Origin: Brucella pseudintermedia
Lineage (GTDB): Bacteria; Pseudomonadota; Alphaproteobacteria; Rhizobiales; Rhizobiaceae
Direction: 5' to 3'
DNA: 64,000 nucleotides
NCBI RefSeq assembly: GCF_008932435.1
Contig: NZ_WBWE01000004.1
Span: 62,001 to 126,000 of the forward strand
Made by a program: the position numbers and the translations under genes. Positions 44,565 through 51,781 of this stretch are shown piece by piece. Numbering within the stretch: position 1 is the first letter of the stretch; every line of letters begins with the position of its first letter. The notes beneath the pieces are model-generated. The model did no database searches and was not told the DNA's origin. It was given only the letters and a program-made list of their open reading frames with translations.

Positions 44565-46349
44565 ATGAACGAGCACGCAGTCAAGCCGCATCGCGCGGCG
44601 CGGGAAAGCCGGTTCGTCACCCATGACGGCACACCGCTGTTCTACCGTTTCTGGCCGTCGCTCTCCGGCAAGCCGAAAGGCGTGATCGTCCTCTTGCATC
44701 GCGGGCATGAGCATAGCGGCCGCGTCGCGCACCTCGTCGATGAGCTGGGGCTCGACGACTACGCTTTCTATGCCTGGGATGCGCGCGGCCACGGCCAGTC
44801 GCCGGGCGTGCGTGGCTTCTCGCCGTCCTTCGGCGCGTCGATCCGCGACCTCGATTGCTTCGTCACCCATATCCGGCAGGAAACCGGTGCCGCCATCGAG
44901 GACGTGGCCATCATCGCGCAGAGCGTCGGCGCGGTGCTGGCGGCTGCATGGGTGCATGATTATGCGCCGAATATTCGCGCGCTGGTGCTGGCTTCGCCCG
45001 CCTTCGACATCAAGCTCTATGTGCCGTTCGCCAAGGAAGGCATTGCGCTCTGGCAGAAGCTGAAGGGTACGTTCTACGTCAATTCCTATGTCAAGCCGCA
45101 ATTCCTGACCCACGATCCGGAGCGCATCGAATCCTATCGCACCGATCCGCTGATCACGCGGCCCATCGCATCGCATATATTGCTGCAACTCTATGAGGCG
45201 GCAAAGCGCGTGGTGGATGATGCGCGGGCGATTACCGTCCCGACGCAACTGCTCATTTCAGGCAGCGATTTTGTCGTGCGTCCCGCGCCGCAACATCGCT
45301 TCTTCGAGAACCTCGGCAGCCGCATCAAGGAGCGGCATGTGCTGAAAGGCTTCTACCATGACACGCTGGGCGAGCGGGATCGCAAACCGGCCATCGAACG
45401 CATCCATGATTTCATCGAGGCGCGTTTTGCCGAAAAGCCGCAGCGCGCCGACCTGACGGAAGCGCATATCGCAGGCCATACGCGCGACGAGGCCGACCGG
45501 CTGTCGACGCCGCTGTCGCTTCTGACAGCACGGGGGCTTTACTGGGCAACGACACGCGCTTCGATCGCCTTCGGCGCACTGTTTTCGGAAGGGCTGAAAG
45601 TCGGCAGGCGCACCGGCTTCGATTCCGGTTCCACGCTCGATTACGTCTATGAGAACGAAGCGCGCGGGCTCGGACCGGGCGGCAAGCTCATCGACAGGCA
45701 GTTTCTCGAAGCCATCGGCTGGCGCGGCATCCGCCAGCGCAAGGTGCATCTGGAAGAACTGATCAGGCACGCCATCAGGCGGCTTGAGAGCGAAGGCCGC
45801 TCGACCAATATCCTCGACATTGCTTGCGGCCATGGCCGCTATGTCATCGATGCGGTGGTGCGTGCAGGAAAATTGCCGGACAGCATCCACCTGCGCGATT
45901 ATTCGCCGATCAATGTGCTGGCGGGCAACAAGCTCATCCGGGAGCGCGGGCTGGAAGCCATCGCCCATATGGAAGAGGGCGATGCTTTCGACGAGGAAAG
46001 CCTTGCCGCGGTCACGCCGCAGCCGGACCTTGCCATCGTGTCCGGGCTTTATGAGCTTTTCCCCGACAATGCGCTGATCAATCGTTCGCTGTCGGGGCTT
46101 GCCCGCGTGCAGAAACCCGGCTCCTTGCTCATCTACACCAACCAGCCCTGGCATCCGCAGCTTGAAATGATCGCGCGGGCGCTGACCTCGCATCGCGGCG
46201 GCGAGGCATGGGTGATGCGCCGCCGCACGCAGGGCGAAATGGACCAGCTTGTCGAAAAGGCAGGCTATCGCAAGATCGAACAGCGCATCGACCAGTGGGG
46301 CATTTTCACCGTCTCGATTGCGGAGCGGGTCGGAGACGGCAAAGCGTGA
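44565..46349 (+). CDS. ynbC: Alpha/beta hydrolase-methyltransferase fusion, YnbC-like
   Basis: A 594-aa bifunctional protein. Residues about 20-300 form a monoacylglycerol-lipase-like hydrolase with 'VIVLLHRGHEHSGRV', 'WDARGHGQSPG', nucleophile 'IIAQSVGAVLAA' and a late His in 'KGFYHDTLGE'. Residues about 390-590 form a class I SAM-dependent methyltransferase with motif I 'ILDIACGHGRYVIDA'. The order matches E. coli YnbC. ATG 44565 has AGAGGGA upstream and is preferred over the frame opening at 44523. Its TGA overlaps the GTG of the next gene. It may deacylate and methylate a lipid product of the cluster; this is inference. Confidence 0.85.
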   Translation: MNEHAVKPHRAARESRFVTHDGTPLFYRFWPSLSGKPKGVIVLLHRGHEHSGRVAHLVDELGLDDYAFYAWDARGHGQSPGVRGFSPSFGASIRDLDCFVTHIRQETGAAIEDVAIIAQSVGAVLAAAWVHDYAPNIRALVLASPAFDIKLYVPFAKEGIALWQKLKGTFYVNSYVKPQFLTHDPERIESYRTDPLITRPIASHILLQLYEAAKRVVDDARAITVPTQLLISGSDFVVRPAPQHRFFENLGSRIKERHVLKGFYHDTLGERDRKPAIERIHDFIEARFAEKPQRADLTEAHIAGHTRDEADRLSTPLSLLTARGLYWATTRASIAFGALFSEGLKVGRRTGFDSGSTLDYVYENEARGLGPGGKLIDRQFLEAIGWRGIRQRKVHLEELIRHAIRRLESEGRSTNILDIACGHGRYVIDAVVRAGKLPDSIHLRDYSPINVLAGNKLIRERGLEAIAHMEEGDAFDEESLAAVTPQPDLAIVSGLYELFPDNALINRSLSGLARVQKPGSLLIYTNQPWHPQLEMIARALTSHRGGEAWVMRRRTQGEMDQLVEKAGYRKIEQRIDQWGIFTVSIAERVGDGKA

Positions 46350-47659
46350 CAGTGCACCTAACGGAAGGCGAGGGATATTCGCAGCGGCCCGTGGCCCGCC
46401 GCGCCATCCTTTGGCTTCTGTTTCTCGCCCCCTTCTTCTACCTGACCTATGGTACGGCCAACTGGCTCGCATCGCAGCAAAGCCATGTGCCGAACCTCGC
46501 CTTCGCGTGGGAAAGCCGGGTTCCGTTCATCGCGTGGAGCATCGTGCCCTATTGGTCGGTCAACCTGTTTTACGCGATTGCGCTGTTCGTCAATGACAGT
46601 CCGGAACAGGTCGACCGGCTGGCGAAGCGTTATCTGACGGCACAGATCATCGCCGTTCTCTGCTTCGTCGCCTTTCCGCTGACGGCGACCTTCGTAAAAC
46701 CGGCAACGGCCGGCATTCCGGGCTTCATGTTCGACGTGCTTGGCGGGTTCGACAAGCCTTTCAATCAGGCGCCTTCGCTGCATATCGCGCTGCTGATCAT
46801 CATCTGGGACCAGATGCGCCGCGTGATGGGCGATGCCGTGCGCGTGGTCTGGCATATCTGGTGCCTGCTGATCGGCCTGTCGGTGCTGACCACCTACCAG
46901 CACCACGCGGTCGATATTCCGGCTGGCAGCTTGCTTGGCCTGTTTGCCCTGTGGCTTTTTCCGCGCAACGGCCCCTCGCCGCTGGCTGGCTTTCCGTTTA
47001 CATCGGACGCTCGAGCGAAAAGGATCGGGCTTTGCTATCTGGCGGGCGCTGTGCTTTTTCTCGCGCTCGCCATCCATGGCCTGACCGTCACCGGCTATGC
47101 GATTTTCTGGCTCTGGCCTGCAACCGCGCTTGCCATTGTGGCGCTCGGCTATTTTGGTGCCGGTGCGGCCATTTTCCAGAAGCAGACGGACGGATTGGTC
47201 AGTCTCGCAAGCCGCTGGCTGCTATGGCCGTATCGTCTTTTTGCCCGGCTGAATGTGCGGTTCTGGACCCGCAAGCTGCCACCGCATGTCGCGCTTGCCG
47301 ATGGGGTGTTTCTCGGGCGGTTTCCAAAAGCGTCGGAACTCTCATCCTTTGCCGCAATCATCGATCTTGCCGCTGAAATGGTGCCGCCGTCACACGCCAC
47401 GGAATGGAAAAGTTTTGCCACGCTGGACCTGATCGCACCGCCATCGGAAAAAGTGCAACTGGCCGCCGATACCGTTGAAGCGGCCCGCCATCACGGCCCG
47501 GTTCTCATCTGCTGCGCGCTTGGCTTTCAGCGCAGCGCGACGGTTGCGGTTGCGTGGCTCGTTTCCACAGGACGCGCCGCCAATGCGCAGGAAGCGGAAG
47601 CGCTGGTCCGCGCCAAAGGCTGGCCCGCCCATCTGCATCTGGCGGCGGAGGCGGCATGA
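46346..47659 (+). CDS. ynbD: PAP2-dual-specificity phosphatase fusion, YnbD-like
   Basis: A 437-aa membrane protein. The N-terminal part has several membrane helices and PAP2-type residues ('PFNQAPSLHIALLII' and 'TYQHHAVDIPAGSLLG'). The C-terminal soluble part is a dual-specificity phosphatase with the CX5R loop in 'LICCALGFQRSATVAVAWL'. The fusion is that of E. coli YnbD. The start is a GTG at 46346 overlapping the upstream stop (GTGA). Mitochondrial PTPMT1, also a DSP, dephosphorylates phosphatidylglycerophosphate, so this enzyme may remove a phosphate from a phospholipid intermediate made by the cluster. Confidence 0.85.
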   Translation: MTVHLTEGEGYSQRPVARRAILWLLFLAPFFYLTYGTANWLASQQSHVPNLAFAWESRVPFIAWSIVPYWSVNLFYAIALFVNDSPEQVDRLAKRYLTAQIIAVLCFVAFPLTATFVKPATAGIPGFMFDVLGGFDKPFNQAPSLHIALLIIIWDQMRRVMGDAVRVVWHIWCLLIGLSVLTTYQHHAVDIPAGSLLGLFALWLFPRNGPSPLAGFPFTSDARAKRIGLCYLAGAVLFLALAIHGLTVTGYAIFWLWPATALAIVALGYFGAGAAIFQKQTDGLVSLASRWLLWPYRLFARLNVRFWTRKLPPHVALADGVFLGRFPKASELSSFAAIIDLAAEMVPPSHATEWKSFATLDLIAPPSEKVQLAADTVEAARHHGPVLICCALGFQRSATVAVAWLVSTGRAANAQEAEALVRAKGWPAHLHLAAEAA

Positions 47660-48087
47660 ATAAGCCTGCAACCTCGACGGCGATTATGCTGCGCCGCAAT
47701 GCCTTTCTTGGCATTGCCCTCGCGGTGGTTCTCCTTGCGGTCGCGCCCTTTCTGCGCCCGGTGCACGATCTGGCTTTCTGGCTGATCTGGCCGCTGCTGC
47801 TTGCAAGCGCGCTGATCATGCTCGGTATCGCCGCGCATCTTCTGTTCGATGCCGCGCTGTTCAGGTTGATCGCCAATTCCGGTGAAACGGGACTGGGGGA
47901 AGTGGACCGAATTCTGGAACGCATGGGCCTTCGTTCCAATGAGGGGCCGGTGCGTCCGCTTGCGGCAAGGATTGAGGGTTCGCGGCGCATCGTGGGGCGG
48001 CTGCGCTTCTTCATGGGGCTTGGGATCGTGCTTTTCATTCTGCTGGCCGCAGTGCCATCAGGCGAGCCATTGGGGTGGGGGCTCTGA
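47656..48087 (+). CDS. Small membrane protein in the ynb-like operon
   Basis: A 143-aa protein with three hydrophobic segments ('AFLGIALAVVLLAVAPFL', 'LAFWLIWPLLLASALIMLGI', 'FFMGLGIVLFILLAAVPSG') and a charged loop ('GEVDRILERMGLRSNEG'). No family recognised. The ATG overlaps the stop of the phosphatase fusion (ATGA) and the acyltransferase begins one base after its stop, so it is an integral member of the operon. It may be a scaffold or subunit of the lipid-synthesising enzymes. Confidence 0.75.
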   Translation: MNKPATSTAIMLRRNAFLGIALAVVLLAVAPFLRPVHDLAFWLIWPLLLASALIMLGIAAHLLFDAALFRLIANSGETGLGEVDRILERMGLRSNEGPVRPLAARIEGSRRIVGRLRFFMGLGIVLFILLAAVPSGEPLGWGL

Positions 48088-48088
48088 C

Positions 48089-48742
48089 ATGCGGGAACTG
48101 ATCCGCCATCAGGTGCAATCGATTTTCGGTTCGTTTCTGGCCATCCTGTCGCGCGGGATAACCGGCGTGCGGCCAATCTGGAGCGGCACCGGACCGTCGC
48201 GCAACCAGCGCATCTATTTTGCCAATCACACGAGCCATGGCGATTTCATCCTGCTTTCCTCCTGTCTCGATCAGGAAGAGCGCGCGCGCACCCGTGCCGT
48301 CGCCGGGGCGGATTACTGGCGGGGCAACCGCGTGCGCCAGTTCATGGCCGAAGTTTTGCTGCGCACCGTGCTTGTAGAACGCAACTGGGTGGAACGCACG
48401 CAGGACCCGATGGAAGTGATGCTGAAGGCGCTGGCCGATGGCCATTCGCTCATCATCTTCCCCGAAGGCACGCGCAACATGACCGACGAGGCGCTGCTGC
48501 GCTTTCGCTCCGGCATCTACAATCTGGCGCTGGCGCGCCCCGATGTGGAACTGGTGCCGTGCTGGATCGAAAACATGTCGCGTGTGCTGCCCAAGGGCGC
48601 GATGTTGCCGGTGCCGCTTCTGTGCCGCGTGATCTTTGGCGCGCCGGTCCAGCTTCGCGAGGGCGAGGACCGCAAGGAATTTCTCGCCCGCGCCCGCCAG
48701 AGCCTTCTCGATATTCAGCCCCGCAACGGTAAACAACCATGA
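48089..48742 (+). CDS. 1-acylglycerol-3-phosphate acyltransferase-like (PlsC family)
   Basis: A 217-aa acyltransferase of the PlsC superfamily, acting on the inner membrane. The HX4D catalytic motif is in 'YFANHTSHGDFILLSS', and the acceptor-binding motif is 'LIIFPEGTRN'. The start is ATG 48089, one base after the upstream TGA; a longer frame in the same phase overlaps the preceding gene and is rejected. The chromosome should carry a housekeeping PlsC elsewhere, so this is likely a paralogue dedicated to the cluster. Confidence 0.87.
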   Translation: MRELIRHQVQSIFGSFLAILSRGITGVRPIWSGTGPSRNQRIYFANHTSHGDFILLSSCLDQEERARTRAVAGADYWRGNRVRQFMAEVLLRTVLVERNWVERTQDPMEVMLKALADGHSLIIFPEGTRNMTDEALLRFRSGIYNLALARPDVELVPCWIENMSRVLPKGAMLPVPLLCRVIFGAPVQLREGEDRKEFLARARQSLLDIQPRNGKQP

Positions 48743-49668
48743 GCGAAACAACCCGACTGTTCCTTGGCCTCATGGGCGTTCTGACAACGGCAAGCGCCGT
48801 TGCCGGTGTTCTTTCTTGGCGCGCGCCGAAGCCGCTTTCCTCAACGCTGGTCAATCTCAATGCCCGCATCAAGGCATGGTGGATCATGGTCGGCGCCATG
48901 TGCGTCGCCTTTCTGTTCGGCAAAAGCGGGGTGATCGTGCTGTTTGCGCTGATCTCGTTTGCCGCCTTGCGCGAATATGCGACGCTGACGCAGACGCGGC
49001 GCGCCGACCATCGCGTGCTGCTGGGCATGTTCCTGCTGGTTATCCCGGTGCAGTACTATCTGATCTGGATCGACTGGTACGGGCTCTATTCCATCTTCAT
49101 TCCGGTCTATTGCTTCCTCGCAATGCCCGTCCTGACGGCACTTTCCGGCGATACGTCGCGCTTTCTGGAACGCATCAGCGAGCAGCAATGGGGCATCATG
49201 CTGTCTGTCTATTGCATCAGCCATGTGCCCGCGCTGCTGACGCTGGATATTCCCGGCTTCGACGGCAAGAAGCTGCTTTTGATCGCCTTTCTGGTGGCGA
49301 CCGTGCAGGGCAGCGATGTGCTGCAATATATTTTCGGCAAGCTGTTCGGCAAACATCGCATCGCACCCGCAATATCGCCATCGAAGACCTGGGAAGGCTT
49401 TGTCGGCGGGGTCGCGGCGGCATCGCTCATGGGGGCAGGGCTTGCCTGGCTGACGCCGTTTTCGCCGCTTCAGGCAGGCGCGCTTGCCGCAACATCCTGC
49501 ATCATGGGCTTCTTCGGCGGGCTTGTCGCCTCCGCCATCAAGCGCGACCGCGGCGTGAAGGACTGGGGCCACATGATCGAAGGGCATGGCGGTATGCTCG
49601 ACCGGGCCGACAGTCTCGTCTTCTCGGCCCCGGTCTTCTTCCACATCGTGCGCTATTTCTGGACCTGA
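48739..49668 (+). CDS. ynbB: CDP-diglyceride synthase-like, YnbB-like
   Basis: A 309-aa membrane protein of the CdsA family with about eight hydrophobic segments. The CdsA signature is clear near the C-terminus: 'ISPSKTWEGFVGG' and 'KRDRGVKDWGHMIEGHGGML' with 'DRADS'. It would activate phosphatidic acid with CTP, giving the substrate for the divergent CDP-alcohol phosphatidyltransferase. The ATG overlaps the acyltransferase stop (ATGA). E. coli YnbB is the matching relative. Confidence 0.88.
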   Translation: MSETTRLFLGLMGVLTTASAVAGVLSWRAPKPLSSTLVNLNARIKAWWIMVGAMCVAFLFGKSGVIVLFALISFAALREYATLTQTRRADHRVLLGMFLLVIPVQYYLIWIDWYGLYSIFIPVYCFLAMPVLTALSGDTSRFLERISEQQWGIMLSVYCISHVPALLTLDIPGFDGKKLLLIAFLVATVQGSDVLQYIFGKLFGKHRIAPAISPSKTWEGFVGGVAAASLMGAGLAWLTPFSPLQAGALAATSCIMGFFGGLVASAIKRDRGVKDWGHMIEGHGGMLDRADSLVFSAPVFFHIVRYFWT

Positions 49669-49684
49669 GTGCGGTCACTATTTG

Positions 49685-50749
49685 TCAGGGCAGCTTCAGG
49701 GCGATGAACTGCGAAACCTGACCGGGGCTGAAATTGTTGTCCGAGGCGAGGATGAGCGTTCTCTTGCCATCAATCATCGGCCCGAAAGTGATGGCCTCGA
49801 TATTGTCGATGTCGAGGCCGAAATCGCCTTCGTTGAGCCCGAGAAGAAGTTTCTTGCCGAGCGGCGTTACCGGCTGATTGGCGAGCGACGGCACGCCCTT
49901 CACATTGCTGGCGCCATCGAAGGAGGCGCGGTAAAGCGTGATCCGGTTGCCCACACCCATGGCGAAGGAGCGTTCGACGGTGAGAAGATCGTTTCCATCG
50001 GAAACGAATTCCGACATGCCGTTATCGTTCCAGAAGGGCGGCTCAGTCGCCTTGGTGAAGATCGGGTCGGTATCATAGGCATATTCCGCCGTAACATTGC
50101 CCGATGCGAGATCGAAGGCGATGATGCGCGAGCGGCTGCCATGGTCGAGCGTCGCCTTGTCCCCGTCCTGTACCAGCGCGTTTTCCGTGCCCGCCAGAAG
50201 CGTCTTGCCGTCTGGCGTGATGGTCAGGCTTTCAAAGGAAAGATTATTGCGGATGCCGCGTGTCTTGCCCTCGTCGGGAATATAGGCTTCCGGCAAGGCA
50301 AATTCGCGGATGAAGCTGCCATCGGTCTTTGCTTCGCCGACAAACGGTCTGCCGTTCCTGTCGCCCTCGCTTGACCAGTAGATGGTGCCGGTGGCTGCGT
50401 TGAAGCGGATGCTTTCGGGGTCCACGTCCTTCAGCGCAAATGGTTTGCCCGCCTTGTCCAGAAGCGTGACGGTTTCCGCAATGTCGAGGCTCTGCACGCC
50501 GGAAGCGTCGATAGCGAGCTTCAGCTTGTAGAAGCGTGCAGGCGCGTTTTCCGAGCGGTCGTCGGATATGGCGTAATAGACATCTTCACGCGGGTCGTAG
50601 TCGAGGCCGGAAATCCCGCCAAATTCGACGCCGCCGATTTTGAGGCCGGTCGGCAGGGTGAAAGCGCCGATCAGTTCGGGCTTGTGCATTTCCTGCGCGG
50701 CGGCGCTGGTTGCAAGGGCGAGAAACAGTGCAACAAAAGGTGCTTTCAT
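49685..50749 (-). CDS. Exported esterase-like/phytase-like beta-propeller protein
   Basis: A 354-aa exported protein with signal peptide MKAPFVALFLALATSAAA. The family is 'esterase-like activity of phytase': 'FGGISGLDYDPREDVYYAISDDRSE', 'DPESIRFNAATGTIYWSSEG', 'FESLTITPDGKTLLAGTENAL' and 'NIEAITFGPMIDGKRTLILASDN' are successive blades. Acidic residues in these blades probably bind calcium. Activity on phytate is not established for such proteins. Convergent with the ynb-like operon, so not part of it. Confidence 0.85.
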   Translation of the reverse strand: MKAPFVALFLALATSAAAQEMHKPELIGAFTLPTGLKIGGVEFGGISGLDYDPREDVYYAISDDRSENAPARFYKLKLAIDASGVQSLDIAETVTLLDKAGKPFALKDVDPESIRFNAATGTIYWSSEGDRNGRPFVGEAKTDGSFIREFALPEAYIPDEGKTRGIRNNLSFESLTITPDGKTLLAGTENALVQDGDKATLDHGSRSRIIAFDLASGNVTAEYAYDTDPIFTKATEPPFWNDNGMSEFVSDGNDLLTVERSFAMGVGNRITLYRASFDGASNVKGVPSLANQPVTPLGKKLLLGLNEGDFGLDIDNIEAITFGPMIDGKRTLILASDNNFSPGQVSQFIALKLP

Positions 50750-50823
50750 GGGGGAGTGCCCGTTCTGTCGAGAAAGGCACCGGATAGTCGTTCTGTTTGA
50801 CAGGAAGATGAAGGCCGCCGGTC

Positions 50824-51543
50824 TCAGATCTTGTCGAAACTGCGCGCCGGTTCCTGCCTGTCGATCAGGTGGGAGGGGGCCGCAAATTGCAGCAGCTTGT
50901 TCTTGTTCGTGATCTTGATCGCCGAAGCCTGCACCGTGACGCCATGCGAGCCGAGCGTCGCGAAATTGCGCGACAGGTTCTCCGGCGTCATGCCGAGATA
51001 GGCGGCAAGCGTGCGTTTTTCATAAGGAATCATCACCACATCGGCGCCATCGTTCAGAAGTGATTCCTTGACGATCCAGTTGGCGAGACGCTGCACGCTG
51101 CTGCGCAGCTTCTGCGCCTTCAGTTCCTTCACCAGACGGCGATAGGCGCGCGCGGTTTCAAAAACGATGGCGCGCATGAAGCCGACATCCTCGCTCATCA
51201 GGTCGCGCACCAGGCTGGAAGGCACCATCAGCACGCGGGTGGGCGTGAGCGTCTGCGCGGTTTGCAGGCACACATCGTCGTTGAGCACGGCTGCGAGAAT
51301 GAAGATATCGTCGGCGCGCAATATCTCCAGCGCGGTCTCGCCATCGTCCGATTTGGCCGACATCAGCACAAGCCCGTCGAGGATCGCGAACAGGAAGTCC
51401 GCAGGCTCATCCTCCCGGATCAGGGTCGTGCGCGGCGGAAACGATTGCACGAAGCTCGGACGCACCAGCCGCTCGAATGTGGCATCCGCCATGTCCGCGA
51501 AAAGCGGCAAGCTTCTCAGGGCGTCGGTTTCCTCTCTCCGCAT
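50824..51543 (-). CDS. narR: Crp/Fnr-family regulator, NarR-like
   Basis: A 239-aa Crp/Fnr regulator with an N-terminal cyclic-nucleotide-binding-like domain and a C-terminal HTH ('EKRTLAAYLGMTPENLSRNFATLGSHGVTVQ'); the Glu and Arg of 'PENLSR' match the FNR recognition helix E-x2-S-R. It lacks the N-terminal Cys cluster of FNR (the only Cys is in 'DDVCLQTAQ'), so it cannot hold a [4Fe-4S] cluster. It is divergent from narK-narGHJI, the arrangement of NarR in Paracoccus, which senses nitrate or nitrite. A perfect FNR-type box lies about 49 bases upstream of its start. Confidence 0.85.
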   Translation of the reverse strand: MRREETDALRSLPLFADMADATFERLVRPSFVQSFPPRTTLIREDEPADFLFAILDGLVLMSAKSDDGETALEILRADDIFILAAVLNDDVCLQTAQTLTPTRVLMVPSSLVRDLMSEDVGFMRAIVFETARAYRRLVKELKAQKLRSSVQRLANWIVKESLLNDGADVVMIPYEKRTLAAYLGMTPENLSRNFATLGSHGVTVQASAIKITNKNKLLQFAAPSHLIDRQEPARSFDKI

Positions 51544-51585
51544 CGATCCTCACTCTTGGGGTCAAGTTATAGGTCACTAATATAA

Positions 51586-51599
51586 TTGATAAATATCAA
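51586..51599. promoter_or_regulatory. FNR-type box near narR
   Basis: TTGATAAATATCAA, a perfect TTGAT-N4-ATCAA site, centred 49 bases before the narR ATG. Confidence 0.85.
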
Positions 51600-51697
51600 T
51601 CGTGCAATATGCATTAATCAATACTTGCGCCTAATTTGGTCTATTATTGCCCTTAAGTCACGAAAATCTAAATTTCAACTTGAATAGTTCAAAGATA

Positions 51698-51711
51698 TTG
51701 ATCTTAATCAA
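51698..51711. promoter_or_regulatory. FNR-type box near narK
   Basis: TTGATCTTAATCAA, a perfect TTGAT-N4-ATCAA site, centred about 77 bases before the narK ATG. If it acts at -41.5, transcription would start near 51746. Confidence 0.87.
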
Positions 51712-51781
51712 TGTATTCATCTGACAGTCGACGCATAAGTGCATACGAAACCTCCCAACGGTATTCTATCGGAGTACGCCT

